NCBI RefSeq assembly: GCF_900240315.1
Contig: NZ_OEPZ01000006.1
Coordinates: forward strand, 1-60,643
From: Dorea phocaeensis
GTDB lineage: Bacteria > Bacillota > Clostridia > Lachnospirales > Lachnospiraceae
Length of the DNA stretch: 60,643 nucleotides
Direction: 5' to 3'
The position numbers and the translations under genes are program-made. Under the pieces are notes generated by a model, which saw only the letters and a program-made list of their open reading frames with translations, was not told the origin of the DNA and ran no database searches. Shown piece after piece: positions 35,089 to 44,649 of the stretch. The stretch's first letter is position 1; each line of letters starts with the position of its first letter.

Positions 35089-35097
35089 TGCTATAAT
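35089..35097 (+). promoter_or_regulatory. Extended -10 promoter of the dnaD operon
   Basis: TGCTATAAT is a perfect extended -10 (TATAAT 35092-35097); no good -35 is present at 17 nt. The start codon of the dnaD-like gene is 45 nt downstream. Confidence 0.65.
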
Positions 35098-35141
35098 AAC
35101 TCTACACTAAACGAGCAAGAGGAAGGACAGGCGTACTGATT

Positions 35142-36218
35142 ATGAAAAAATTAACCCTTACAAATTACGTACAAGGCACTACTACCGTGCTGGAAAATGA
35201 ATTTATAGACCGTTATATGCCCACGGCAAACGGAGAATATGTAAAGGTGTATCTTCTGATTTTGCGCCATCTTTCCAACGCTTCTGGCACACTTTCCATC
35301 TCTGCGATGGCAGATCTGTTAGACTGCACGGAGAAGGATGTGTTAAGAGCACTAAAATACTGGAAAAAAGAAGGACTTCTTGATTATGACGATCCGGATG
35401 ATACTACACAGCTAACACCGGAAGATCCTGTTTCTGGCACAGCCAATCAGCAGGCCGGCGCATCTGCTATCCAGACCGCTTCGACACCTTCTATGTGCAA
35501 AGAATCCGTGCCAAAGGCGTCCTCAGATGAAGTCAACAGCGTTTCTAATATTCAGCAGTATCGTAGCCGCAAAGAGCGGAAAGAATTTAAAGAGCTGCTC
35601 TTTGTTGCAGAACAATACTTGGGAAAAACTTTATCTTCTGTTGACATCGATATGATTACATACTTTTTTGATTCTCTCCATATGTCCGCAGAGTTGATTG
35701 AATATTTGATTGAATACTGTGTGGAAAACGGGCACAAGAGCATGCGATACATCCAAAAAGTCGCACTTTCCTGGAGCGAACAGAATATTACCACTGTAGA
35801 AGCCGCAAAATCCAGTTCTCTTCAGTATAATAAAAATTGTTATTCCATTTTAAATGCATACGGAATTAAGGGACGAGCCCCTGCCTCTTCTGAAATTGCT
35901 TATATTCGTAAATGGAATGAAGAATATGGTTTTACACTGGACATTATTTTAGAGGCATGTGACCGCACTATGAACGCGATCCATCAGCCAAGCTTTGAAT
36001 ATACCGATCGAATTTTAGAAAACTGGCATGAAAAAAAAGTACGTGCATTTAAGGATATTTCTGCACTGGACGCCCATTATCTAAAAGAAAAGGAACAGAA
36101 AAAGAAACAAAAGCAGACTGCTTGCTCTTCTCCTGCTCCAAAAACAAATAAATTCAACAATTTCGACAACCGTTCCTATAATATGGATGATTTGGAACGC
36201 AGACTTGTTCAGCAATAA
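35142..36218 (+). CDS. DnaD-domain replication initiation protein
   Basis: 358 residues. The N-terminal part (about 1-95) looks like a winged helix (LSISAMADLLDCTEKDVLRALKYWKKEGLL). After a low-complexity linker two DnaD/DnaB_2 helical domains follow (about 150-220, ending MRYIQKVALSWSEQNI, and about 230-310 with the YxxxILENWHEK-type motif YTDRILENWHEKKV). In B. subtilis DnaD and DnaB remodel the origin and recruit helicase loader DnaI. It directly precedes the dnaI-like gene. Confidence 0.87.
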   Translation: MKKLTLTNYVQGTTTVLENEFIDRYMPTANGEYVKVYLLILRHLSNASGTLSISAMADLLDCTEKDVLRALKYWKKEGLLDYDDPDDTTQLTPEDPVSGTANQQAGASAIQTASTPSMCKESVPKASSDEVNSVSNIQQYRSRKERKEFKELLFVAEQYLGKTLSSVDIDMITYFFDSLHMSAELIEYLIEYCVENGHKSMRYIQKVALSWSEQNITTVEAAKSSSLQYNKNCYSILNAYGIKGRAPASSEIAYIRKWNEEYGFTLDIILEACDRTMNAIHQPSFEYTDRILENWHEKKVRAFKDISALDAHYLKEKEQKKKQKQTACSSPAPKTNKFNNFDNRSYNMDDLERRLVQQ

Positions 36219-36233
36219 AGGAGAGTTTGATCC

Positions 36234-37250
36234 ATGGCATTATCGAATTCACAGTACGAACAAATTATGCGTACTTATGAACAACGACAATTGGATAACG
36301 AATACCAGCTTCGGGAACGCTATAAACGCGCTTATTCTCTGATTCCGGAACTGGAAGAGCTGGATCACGCCATCTCTTCTCTAAGCCTTGAGAAGGCAAG
36401 GAAACTTTTAGATGGTGACGAGACCGCTCTTCTTTCTTTAAAGCAGGAACTTACCTCTCTTACTTTACAAAAACAACGGCTATTAGAATCTCACGGATTG
36501 CCTTCTGACTATCTGGAACTTCATTACACTTGTCCAGACTGTCAAGATACGGGCTATCAGGGCACCCAGAAATGCCACTGCCTGAAAAAAGCAATCGTAG
36601 ATCTTCTCTATACACAATCGAATCTGCATGAAATTCTGGAAAAGGAAAACTTCCATACCTGTTGCCTGGATTTTTATTCCAGCAACCATATCGACCCGCT
36701 GACCGGGCGATCTTCATTAGAATCCATGCAGACAGCTCTGAAAACCTGCCATGATTTTGCAGCTCATTTTTCAGAGAACTTTCAAAATATTCTGCTCTAT
36801 GGAGACACAGGAGTTGGAAAAACATTCCTCTCGCACTGCATTGCCAAAGAGCTAATTGACCAGGCTTATTCCGTCATTTACTTTTCTGCAGCGCAGTTGT
36901 TTGATCTTTTTGCCCGCCATACTTTTGGGCGAAAAGAAGAACAAGACCAGGAAGAGCCCGAATATATTTATAACTGTGATCTGCTGATCATTGATGATTT
37001 GGGAACGGAACTTTCCAATTCCTTTACTACATCACAGTTATTTGTTTGTCTAAACGAACGCATCCTGCGTCAGAAATCCACTGTTATCTCTACCAATCTA
37101 GCATTGGAAGATATAAAATCTATTTACTCGGAGCGGATCTTTTCACGAATCAGCAGTAATTATACTATGCTGCGGTTGACTGGAGACGACATCCGTATCC
37201 AAAAAAAATTATTAAACCTGGGAGGTACAAAAGATGCTACGTCGTACTGA
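36234..37250 (+). CDS. DnaC/DnaI-type helicase loader ATPase
   Basis: 338 residues. A zinc-binding N-terminal module has four cysteines in CPDCQDTGYQGTQKCHC (about 99-115). The AAA+ core has Walker A LLYGDTGVGKTFLSHC (about 186-200) and Walker B LLIIDDLGTE; sensor 1 is STNLALEDI. It should load replicative helicase with the DnaD-like protein. It follows that gene by 15 nt and overlaps the next by 17 nt. Confidence 0.92.
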   Translation: MALSNSQYEQIMRTYEQRQLDNEYQLRERYKRAYSLIPELEELDHAISSLSLEKARKLLDGDETALLSLKQELTSLTLQKQRLLESHGLPSDYLELHYTCPDCQDTGYQGTQKCHCLKKAIVDLLYTQSNLHEILEKENFHTCCLDFYSSNHIDPLTGRSSLESMQTALKTCHDFAAHFSENFQNILLYGDTGVGKTFLSHCIAKELIDQAYSVIYFSAAQLFDLFARHTFGRKEEQDQEEPEYIYNCDLLIIDDLGTELSNSFTTSQLFVCLNERILRQKSTVISTNLALEDIKSIYSERIFSRISSNYTMLRLTGDDIRIQKKLLNLGGTKDATSY

Positions 37251-38418
37251 TCGTACTCTTGACAACATACCGGTTGGTGCTCTGGGGATCATCGCACTGG
37301 ACGGTTGCAACGAAATGGGTAATAAAGTAAATGATTACCTAGTGCAATGGCGCAAAGAAGACAATCACGCCCCCAAAAATGATATCGTGTTCAATGGTTA
37401 CGAAAAGGATACTTATCTGATTGATGCCAAAGTTCCACGTTTTGGTTCCGGAGAAGCAAAAGGTATCATCAACGAATCTGTTCGCGGTAAAGATCTCTAT
37501 CTTATGGTGGACGTATGTAACTACAGCCTGACCTATTCTTTGACCGGTCATGTAAACCACATGTCACCAGATGACCATTTTCAGAATTTAAAGCGAGTGA
37601 TTGCTGCTGTTGGCGGAAAAGGACGCCGCATCAACGTCATTATGCCATTTTTATACGAAAGCCGTCAGCACAAAAGAAGCGGACGCGAGTCTTTAGACTG
37701 CGCACTCGCTCTTCAGGAGCTTGTTCGCATGGGTGTTGACAACATCATTACATTTGATGCACACGACCCACGAGTTCAAAATGCAATTCCTTTAAACGGC
37801 TTTGAAACAGTTCGTCCTACTTATCAGTTTGTGAAAGGACTGCTCCGTCATTACAAAGATCTGAAGATCGACAGCGAACATATGATGGCAATCAGCCCGG
37901 ATGAGGGTGCTACCGGACGTGCAATTTACCTTGCCAACGTTCTAAACCTTGATATGGGTATGTTCTATAAGCGTCGTGACTACACCAAAATCGTGAATGG
38001 ACGCAACCCTATCGTTGCACACGAATTCCTTGGCTCTTCTGTAGAAGGAAAAGATGTAATTATCCTGGATGATATGATTTCCTCCGGAGACAGTATTTTA
38101 GATGTTGCACGCCAGCTGAAACAGCGCAAAGCAAAACGTATTTTTGCTGCTGCAACTTTCGGACTCTTCACCAACGGACTTGAGAAGTTTGATCAGGCAT
38201 ACGAGGAAGGACTCATTGACGCAATCCTCACCACCAACCTGATCTATCAGACACCAGAGCTTCTGGAGCGTCCTTACTATATCAACTGTGACATGAGTAA
38301 GTACATCGCTCTGATGATTGATACGCTGAACCACGATGGTTCCATCAGCAGTATTTTAAATCCAAGCGAACGTATTCAGGCGGTCATCGAAAAATACAAC
38401 CGAGGCGAAGAGATTTAA
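37234..38418 (+). CDS. prs: Ribose-phosphate pyrophosphokinase
   Basis: 394 residues, longer than the usual 310-320. Start chosen at the ATG preceded by GGGAGGT. Recognisable PRPP-synthetase motifs: MPFLYESRQHKRSGRESLDCALA (about 136-158), ITFDAHDPRVQNAIP, SPDEGATGRAIYLAN, YKRRDYTK and the PRPP loop VIILDDMISSGDSILDVA (about 272-289). It makes PRPP for nucleotide, histidine and tryptophan synthesis. The extra length lies mostly in the N-terminal half and C-terminal extension; this form is seen in Lachnospiraceae. Confidence 0.9.
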   Translation: MLRRTDRTLDNIPVGALGIIALDGCNEMGNKVNDYLVQWRKEDNHAPKNDIVFNGYEKDTYLIDAKVPRFGSGEAKGIINESVRGKDLYLMVDVCNYSLTYSLTGHVNHMSPDDHFQNLKRVIAAVGGKGRRINVIMPFLYESRQHKRSGRESLDCALALQELVRMGVDNIITFDAHDPRVQNAIPLNGFETVRPTYQFVKGLLRHYKDLKIDSEHMMAISPDEGATGRAIYLANVLNLDMGMFYKRRDYTKIVNGRNPIVAHEFLGSSVEGKDVIILDDMISSGDSILDVARQLKQRKAKRIFAAATFGLFTNGLEKFDQAYEEGLIDAILTTNLIYQTPELLERPYYINCDMSKYIALMIDTLNHDGSISSILNPSERIQAVIEKYNRGEEI

Positions 38419-38453
38419 TATCGATCTTTAATTTCTCTTTATTAAAACAAAAT

Positions 38454-38514
38454 ATCCCGGAAGAAAGATTTCTGCAGTCTTTTCAAACAAGCACAAATCC
38501 CTTTCTTCCGGGAT
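38454..38514 (+). terminator. Terminator between convergent prs and the SbcC-like gene
   Basis: ATCCCGGAAGAAAG (38454-38467) pairs with CTTTCTTCCGGGAT (38501-38514), followed on the plus strand by TCTTATTATTCTTTTT. Extended pairing of AGATTT/AAATC continues into the loop. Probably active in both directions. Confidence 0.75.
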
Positions 38515-38536
38515 TCTTATTATTCTTTTTCATCTT

Positions 38537-40102
38537 TTATACAATAACCTTGTGGAACGCAATTCCCCTCTCCAACAGGACCTGTTCTTCTCGCTTCTGA
38601 CAGGTAAAAATCAAAACCTGTTTCCTGTTCTTTACCAACCACTGAAGGGTTCTCTCCAAACGCTCATCATCATAATTCACGAATGTATCATCTAAAATAA
38701 CCGGCATCTCCTCCTCTAAAAGCATCTCTCCAGCTGCCATCCGAAGCGCAAAATATGCCTGTTCCAAAGTTCCTCTGCTAACTCGCTCAACCGGCACTCT
38801 CTTTCCTTTCGACAATAGTACCAGATGCAAATGATCTTCTGCTAAAAGACGATCATAATGTCCATTTGTAATTTCCTGAATGATCTGCGATGCCCGCTGA
38901 TTCAATCTAGCTTCCAACTGTTCCTGCATTGTCTGAGACAAAGCTTTTAATCTCTCCTGAGCAAGCACGAATGCTTCCCGCTTCCTGTCCCACTCTTGAA
39001 ATTCTCCGCTGATTTCATCCAGTTCTGCCAACTGCTCCTGAAGATTGTCATACTGAATTCTTTTTTCTTTTAAGTCGGCATCAATTCGTTCAATTCCCCA
39101 TGCCAATTTTTTCAGCGGTATTTTTTCTTCTTCTGGCGTAATCTCTTCTAAAATCAACTCAGGTTCCGTTTTTTCTTGTTTTTTCCCCACCTTCATCCGA
39201 TTCCAAATATATAATCCACAAGCAAGGAATATGACAATCGCAACCAGATAGTTCCAGGGACGGGGAATCAAGGCAAAAGAACCAATTACCAGCACAATAA
39301 ACAAAATAATTTCCAGAGGATGAACCCTCCATTTATCTGCCCGTAGCTCTTCCACTACACTATGTCCATTCTGACTGCTGTTTTGCTCTTTTTCTCGCTC
39401 CTGTTCCTTCTTTTCCCGATAATGCAGTTCCTCATCCAGATGTTCCCGTTCCATCTCCAAACGATGAACATCCCTCCACACATAAGAAGACTCCTGTTCA
39501 ATCCTCTCCCTTTTTTCCTGTCGTTTTTCCATTTCCTGACGAATCTGCTGATCTAAGCTTTTTTGTTTCTCTCGCAGATAATTAAGGGCTGCTTCCAGAT
39601 TAATTTCTTCTGCTCCCGACTGATAGTAGTTCATTGCATAATTACGAAACTCCGCATCCAGCGACTGTCCCGTCTCAACTTTCATCTGCCCGATAGAAAC
39701 CGTATTGTCAAACCCAGAGGAACTCAATCCCCCCAGCAGCATATCCAAATCCCCTTCTTCCACAGACAGCTGCTCTCCATCCGTCTCACACACTAAATCC
39801 GCCTTTTTCGTATGGCGGTCAAAATTTCGCTCTATCCAGAAAATTTTTCCGCCACTCTCCAAACGAAGTGCCCCCGAATAATAAGCCGCATTGTCCCATG
39901 GTTCATACATCATGTAAGTATCATTCACAGATGCTCGGCCACGCCCTCTCTCTATTCCATAAAACATCCCCCTGATAAAAGAATGCAGAGTCGTTTTTCC
40001 CGACTCATTCTTCCCATATAGAATGTTGATTCCCTCTTTTAATTCAATCTCTCGTCCTTGGAATTTGCCGAAATTTTTCAGCAAAAGGTTGCAGATTTTC
40101 AT
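38537..40102 (-). CDS. Membrane-anchored SMC/SbcC-like ATPase (YhaN type)
   Basis: 521 residues. ABC-type ATPase split by a long insertion: Walker A LYGKNESGKTT (about 29-38), Q-loop region, coiled coil (about 175-245), a membrane hairpin (about 264-281 and 285-300), a second coiled coil (about 340-400), then signature VSRGTLEQAYFAL (441-453) and Walker B MPVILDDTF (466-474). SbcC/Rad50 proteins have a long coiled coil with a zinc hook; here the coiled coil is short and the tip holds two membrane segments, as in YhaN of Bacillus. It follows the SbcD-like gene by 3 nt and should form a nuclease complex with it. Confidence 0.82.
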   Translation of the reverse strand: MKICNLLLKNFGKFQGREIELKEGINILYGKNESGKTTLHSFIRGMFYGIERGRGRASVNDTYMMYEPWDNAAYYSGALRLESGGKIFWIERNFDRHTKKADLVCETDGEQLSVEEGDLDMLLGGLSSSGFDNTVSIGQMKVETGQSLDAEFRNYAMNYYQSGAEEINLEAALNYLREKQKSLDQQIRQEMEKRQEKRERIEQESSYVWRDVHRLEMEREHLDEELHYREKKEQEREKEQNSSQNGHSVVEELRADKWRVHPLEIILFIVLVIGSFALIPRPWNYLVAIVIFLACGLYIWNRMKVGKKQEKTEPELILEEITPEEEKIPLKKLAWGIERIDADLKEKRIQYDNLQEQLAELDEISGEFQEWDRKREAFVLAQERLKALSQTMQEQLEARLNQRASQIIQEITNGHYDRLLAEDHLHLVLLSKGKRVPVERVSRGTLEQAYFALRMAAGEMLLEEEMPVILDDTFVNYDDERLERTLQWLVKNRKQVLIFTCQKREEQVLLERGIAFHKVIV

Positions 40103-40105
40103 ACT

Positions 40106-41161
40106 CTATCCTCTTCTCGTCTCTACCAAAGCCTCTACTCCTGCACACAAGGCCTGATATTCAATGCTGTCTTCTTCGCTATCCTTCAAACTTTGAATAA
40201 ACCGGCCAAGCAGGTTCTCGCCATTTTGTTTCATCAATTTCTCATAATCATAAGCCGGACGGGTCTCATCTTTCAGTTCTACAATATTACCATACGGATC
40301 CATCGCGCTCAAATCATACAGCGTCTCTGGACTTCTCTGCCCTGTAATCCGAATCTTATAGAGATTCCTACATCCACATCCGGCAATCGCTTCTTCAATT
40401 TTTCCACGCAGTTCATATCCGGTCGTCTCTTTATCCACCACAATCTCCATAGAAATGTACTCTCGCAAAGCAGATTTGACAAATTCAAACTGGCATCCCT
40501 GTTCCGTTAATTCCCCTTTGATATAACCGTGTTCCCCCATATCATTCTTGTCTATGGGCTCCAGCGCTCCTGCATATGCCATAGGATAAGGTTCAAATAT
40601 TTGTGGCTTATGAATGTGCCCAAGTGCAACATAGTCATATCCAAGAGAAACCATATCATTTTTTTTGATCGGAATATGCTTCTCATCACCACCATGTGCC
40701 AACAAAATCTCATATTTCTGGCAATGTTTTGCATAAATCCCCTGATATTTTTCCTCTGCAATTTCTCTGCTATAATAACTGCAGCCATAAACAGCCAGCT
40801 CAAGTTCCGGCAGTTCTACACAGGAAATTTCTTCACTCAAAATCATATGTACATTCGGCGCCCAGGCAAATGTATGGTAATAAGAATCCTTTTTCAGATA
40901 ATCATGGTTTCCGGCAATCAGTATTACCTGCGTCTCTTCCATCGACGCAAATAAATAATTAACCTCTTTTAATTCTCTCAAAAGTGGCTGCCGGTGGAAC
41001 AAATCCCCTGCCACCAACAGAACGTCCACCTTTTCTCCCCGGCAAACTTTCGTCACTCGTTCAAGCGACTCCCACATTTCTCGTCCGCGCGTGTCCTTAC
41101 CTGCGCTTCCTGCGTCCGGATTTGCCCCCAAATGTATATCTGCGATGTGTATAAATTTCAT
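40106..41161 (-). CDS. SbcD/Mre11-like metallophosphoesterase (YhaO type)
   Basis: 351 residues. All calcineurin-like phosphoesterase motifs are present: FIHIADIHLG (D8, H10), LLVAGDLFHRQ, LIAGNHDYL, LLAHGG and LGHIHKP. The C-terminal part (about 230-351) would be the cap. Mre11-type enzymes act as DNA nucleases with their Rad50-type partner, here the downstream ATPase. The first 65 nt of the gene overlap the end of the histidine-kinase gene. Confidence 0.88.
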   Translation of the reverse strand: MKFIHIADIHLGANPDAGSAGKDTRGREMWESLERVTKVCRGEKVDVLLVAGDLFHRQPLLRELKEVNYLFASMEETQVILIAGNHDYLKKDSYYHTFAWAPNVHMILSEEISCVELPELELAVYGCSYYSREIAEEKYQGIYAKHCQKYEILLAHGGDEKHIPIKKNDMVSLGYDYVALGHIHKPQIFEPYPMAYAGALEPIDKNDMGEHGYIKGELTEQGCQFEFVKSALREYISMEIVVDKETTGYELRGKIEEAIAGCGCRNLYKIRITGQRSPETLYDLSAMDPYGNIVELKDETRPAYDYEKLMKQNGENLLGRFIQSLKDSEEDSIEYQALCAGVEALVETRRG

Positions 41162-42314
41162 CTGTTACTCCCTCTTCGTCAGCCTTTCCTGGCAATGTTA
41201 CAATAAACTGTGTAGAAATATCATCACTTTTCGCGCGAATCATGCCGCCGTGCAACTCTACAATTTCTTTTGCAATCGCAAGACCTAATCCCGCTCCTCC
41301 GGTTCCGCTGGATCTGGAACCATCTACACGATAGAATTTTTCAAATATTGTCTGAAGCATTGCTCCTGGAATTTTATCTCCCTGATTGCTGAATATAATC
41401 TCAATATCCTGATTTTTCATCTGGGCTTCAATCCGAATTTTCGTATGTGGATAACAATATGCAATTGCGTTTCTTAAAATATTATCAAAAACTCTCGCCA
41501 ACTTATCTGGATCTCCGTAAATCATCAAATTTTCTTCTACATTCACCTCACAAGTCAGCTGCTTTTCCTGAAGCACTCCATAAAGCTCATCTGCCAGCTG
41601 CTCCAGCATCAAAGAAAGATTGATTTCAACCGGTTCCAATTCAATATTCTGTAGATTATAGCGGGTAATATCAAAAAACTCGTTAATCAATTCCCCCAGA
41701 CGAATCGATTTTTCCATTGCAATTCGGATATATTTTTCCCGCTGCTCCTGCGGCATATCCGGATGGCTGTCCAACATACTCAGATACGCAACAATGGACG
41801 TCAGCGGTGTTTTCAAATCGTGTGCCAGAAAGAGTACCAAGTCATTTTTCTTCTTCTCTCCCTCTTCCGCTTCCAGTTCTTGACGCTTCAGTGTCGCTTT
41901 GATCTCATTTAAGCGGATTTCAATCGGTTTTAATTCCGTAATCAAATGAATCGGCTCTGTAGAATCCGAAACAATGTTCTCAATACCATCCCCGATCTGA
42001 TCCAAATACTTTGTCATCTTGGAGAGCGCGACGTAGAAAAACAGCGCAAAAAGAAGCAAAAAGCCAACAACCATAAAAAAGGTTTTATTGTCTCCCAGCC
42101 ATCTCCAATATAAATCAATTGCCGTTTGCTCATCTACCTGAAAAGACATTAGGACTTTTACAAAAATTTTCCCAAAACTATCATTGTAAATTCCATCAAT
42201 GACATAATTCAGCAGAAAACCTCCGACCAGCACCGTTACGGCTGTAACAAACACTGTCTGCAAAAGAATACTGAATTTCAATTTGCGATAATTATTCTTC
42301 AACCTTATACCCAA
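41097..42314 (-). CDS. Sensor histidine kinase, VanS-like
   Basis: 405 residues. Two membrane segments (about 18-38 and 79-97) flank a short external loop of about 40 residues. HisKA has FLAHDLKTPLTSI with H165; the ATPase domain shows NILRNAIAYC, and GTGGAGLGLAIAKEIVELHGG. The kinase resembles VanS of glycopeptide-resistance systems, but no vanHAX-type genes are nearby. The C-terminal 21 residues (about KADEEGVTDEIYTHRR onward) are encoded in the 65-nt overlap with the nuclease gene and look unlike a normal kinase end. The start overlaps the regulator gene by 23 nt. Confidence 0.9.
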   Translation of the reverse strand: MGIRLKNNYRKLKFSILLQTVFVTAVTVLVGGFLLNYVIDGIYNDSFGKIFVKVLMSFQVDEQTAIDLYWRWLGDNKTFFMVVGFLLLFALFFYVALSKMTKYLDQIGDGIENIVSDSTEPIHLITELKPIEIRLNEIKATLKRQELEAEEGEKKKNDLVLFLAHDLKTPLTSIVAYLSMLDSHPDMPQEQREKYIRIAMEKSIRLGELINEFFDITRYNLQNIELEPVEINLSLMLEQLADELYGVLQEKQLTCEVNVEENLMIYGDPDKLARVFDNILRNAIAYCYPHTKIRIEAQMKNQDIEIIFSNQGDKIPGAMLQTIFEKFYRVDGSRSSGTGGAGLGLAIAKEIVELHGGMIRAKSDDISTQFIVTLPGKADEEGVTDEIYTHRRYTFGGKSGRRKRR

Positions 42315-42981
42315 CTCCCCACACTGTCTTAATGAAATCAGATTTCCCGGTTGGGCCGCTCATTTTCTCACGAAGATGACGGATGTGCACCATAACCGTG
42401 TTGTTGCTGTTCTTATAATACTTTTCGTTCCAGACTTTTTCAAACAACTCTTCTGAACTGATCACTTTACCGCGGTTTTCACAAAGAAGCCAAAGAATAT
42501 CAAACTCTATCGGAGTCAGGGTAAGTGGAACTTCATTATATACGCACTCATGGGATGTCCGATTCAATACTAGACCTCCAAAATCAATTACGTCACCCTC
42601 ATCCTTGGTTCCTTCATTATATTGTGTGTATCGGCGAATTTGAGCCTTTACTCTTGCAACCAATTCCAACGGATTAAAAGGCTTCGGTATATAGTCGTCT
42701 GCTCCTAATGTCAGTCCTGTAATTTTGTCCATATATTCCGTCTTCGCTGTCAACATAATCACAGGAAACGTATAACGCTCCCGAATTTGTTTCAAAATCT
42801 GAAAACCATCAATGTCCGGAAGCATAATGTCCAGAATCGCAAGGTCAATCTTCATTGTCCGAATACAATTTAGCGCATCCTGTCCATTGTAAAACTTGTA
42901 TACATTATACTGATCATTCTGCAAATACAACTCAATAATGTCAGCAATCTCTCTTTCATCGTCCACAACTAAAATGTTCAT
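42292..42981 (-). CDS. Response regulator, OmpR/VanR-like
   Basis: 229 residues. Receiver domain: ILVVDDEREIADII with acidic pocket, phosphoacceptor in LAILDIMLPDIDGF (D53), LTAKTEYMDK, YIPKPFNPLELVARVKA. A winged-helix DNA-binding domain follows (LTPIEFDILWLLCENRGKV, NTVMVHIRHLREKM). It is the partner of the overlapping histidine kinase. A REP-like hairpin lies 15 nt upstream of the start and adjoins its AGGAGG ribosome site. Confidence 0.93.
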   Translation of the reverse strand: MNILVVDDEREIADIIELYLQNDQYNVYKFYNGQDALNCIRTMKIDLAILDIMLPDIDGFQILKQIRERYTFPVIMLTAKTEYMDKITGLTLGADDYIPKPFNPLELVARVKAQIRRYTQYNEGTKDEGDVIDFGGLVLNRTSHECVYNEVPLTLTPIEFDILWLLCENRGKVISSEELFEKVWNEKYYKNSNNTVMVHIRHLREKMSGPTGKSDFIKTVWGVGYKVEE

Positions 42982-42995
42982 AATTTGTCCTCCTA

Positions 42996-43055
42996 TTCAT
43001 CGGGGACGGAGTTTTTTTCAAAAAACTCCGTCCCCGATGAAAATATCCCTGTCCC
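42996..43055 (-). repeat. REP-like element, class A, upstream of the VanR-like gene
   Basis: Minus orientation: CCCTGTCCC (43047-43055), hairpin with GGGGACGGAG (from 43002) and its complement, outer stem TTCATC (42996-43001) and GATGAA (43036-43041). It lies between asnS and the response regulator, and could hinder read-through or fold next to the ribosome site. Confidence 0.87.
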
Positions 43056-43089
43056 TTTTGGCAATTAAAATTATCCCCATTTACCACAT

Positions 43090-44481
43090 TTACAGGTCAC
43101 AATTATTCACAGTTCTTGGGAACGGAATCACATCACGGATGTTGCCCATTCCTGTCAAATACATAATACATCTCTCAAATCCCAGACCAAATCCGGAATG
43201 TCTCGTTGAACCATACTTTCTTAAATCCAAATAGAACTTATAATCTTCCTCAGCAAGTCCCATTTCTTTCATTCTCACAAGCAGCTTCTCATAATCATCC
43301 TCTCTTTGGCTTCCTCCGATGATTTCTCCAATTCCCGGAACCAGACAGTCAACTGCTGCCACTGTCTTTCCATCCTCATTCTGCTTCATATAGAATGCCT
43401 TGATGTCCTTCGGATAATCTGTAACAAAAACCGGACGTTTAAACACTTCCTCTGTCAGATAGCGCTCATGCTCCGTCTGAAGATCTGTTCCCCAGGATAC
43501 CTTGTACTCAAATTTGTCATTGTTCTTCTCCAAAAGCTCTACCGCCTCTGTGTAAGTAACTCTTGCAAATTCAGAAGACACCACATTATGAAGACGATCT
43601 AAAAGTCCCTTATCCACAAATGAATTAAAGAAATTCATTTCCTCTGGTGCATTTTCCAACACATAATTAATCACATATTTCAGCATTGCTTCTGCCAGCA
43701 TCATATTATCATCCAAATCTGCAAATGCCATCTCTGGCTCAATCATCCAAAATTCTGCTGCATGACGGGTCGTATTGGAATTCTCTGCCCGGAATGTAGG
43801 ACCAAATGTATAAATATTACGAAATGCCTGAGCATACGCTTCTCCATTTAACTGACCGCTTACAGTAAGGCTCGTCTCTTTTCCAAAGAAATCTTTGCTA
43901 TAATCCACCTTTCCCTCATCCGTCTTTGGCAGATTTTCCATATCTAATGTCGTTACCCGGAACATCTCACCTGCACCTTCGCAATCACTTCCTGTGATCA
44001 GCGGCGTGTGCACATATACAAATCCTCTCTCCTGGAAAAATTTGTGAATCGCATAAGCTGTCAGGGAACGGATGCGGAACACTGCCTGGAAGGTATTGGT
44101 TCTCGGTCTTAAGTGAGAAATTGTTCTGAGATACTCAAAACTATGGCGTTTCTTTTGAAGCGGATAGTCCGGAGCAGACGCACCTTCCACCTCTACCGTA
44201 TCTGCCTGAATCTCAAATGGCTGTTTTGCCTGCGGTGTCGCCACCAGCGTTCCTGTTACGATAACTGCAGCTCCTACATTTAACTTGGAAATTTCCTCAA
44301 AATTATCCATGGTATCATGGTACACAATCTGCAGTGGCTCAAAAAATGTACCGTCATTCAATACAATAAATCCAAATGCTTTTGAATCACGAATACTGCG
44401 CACCCATCCCCCCACAGTAATTTTCTGATCCAAATACTGATCTTTGTTCTTATATAATTCTCTGATTGCAATTAAATCCAT
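43090..44481 (-). CDS. asnS: Asparaginyl-tRNA synthetase
   Basis: 463 residues. An N-terminal OB-fold anticodon domain ([24 protein letters not shown] broken around residue 20-43) precedes the class II core: [42 protein letters not shown] split at motif 2, and [21 protein letters not shown] motif 3. It charges tRNA-Asn. An extended -10 (TGTTATAAT) lies about 50 nt upstream on the minus strand. Confidence 0.96.
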   Translation of the reverse strand: MDLIAIRELYKNKDQYLDQKITVGGWVRSIRDSKAFGFIVLNDGTFFEPLQIVYHDTMDNFEEISKLNVGAAVIVTGTLVATPQAKQPFEIQADTVEVEGASAPDYPLQKKRHSFEYLRTISHLRPRTNTFQAVFRIRSLTAYAIHKFFQERGFVYVHTPLITGSDCEGAGEMFRVTTLDMENLPKTDEGKVDYSKDFFGKETSLTVSGQLNGEAYAQAFRNIYTFGPTFRAENSNTTRHAAEFWMIEPEMAFADLDDNMMLAEAMLKYVINYVLENAPEEMNFFNSFVDKGLLDRLHNVVSSEFARVTYTEAVELLEKNNDKFEYKVSWGTDLQTEHERYLTEEVFKRPVFVTDYPKDIKAFYMKQNEDGKTVAAVDCLVPGIGEIIGGSQREDDYEKLLVRMKEMGLAEEDYKFYLDLRKYGSTRHSGFGLGFERCIMYLTGMGNIRDVIPFPRTVNNCDL

Positions 44482-44617
44482 ATCTATCTACTCCTTTTTC
44501 TAATCGCTTACGTCTCACGGACAGTTTGAAAGTATTATAACATATCCACAAAATTTTTGAAAGGGGCGAAGCGAAATCCCCGCCGTCACTAATCTAGTGC
44601 AAAGACCTTCTCCTGCC

Positions 44618-44646
44618 TTGCTTTTATTGGCTTTTCATGCTATACT
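44618..44646 (+). promoter_or_regulatory. Promoter of the queT leader
   Basis: TTGCTT (44618-44623), 17-nt spacer ending TGC, TATACT (44641-44646); the TGC makes an extended -10. Start is expected near 44653, giving a leader of about 115 nt before queT. Confidence 0.7.
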
Positions 44647-44649
44647 AAC

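Noticed and set aside
41097-42981. Vancomycin-resistance cluster
   Set aside because: The two-component genes resemble VanRS, but no ligase, dehydrogenase or dipeptidase genes of that pathway are in the window; such regulators are common in Clostridia.
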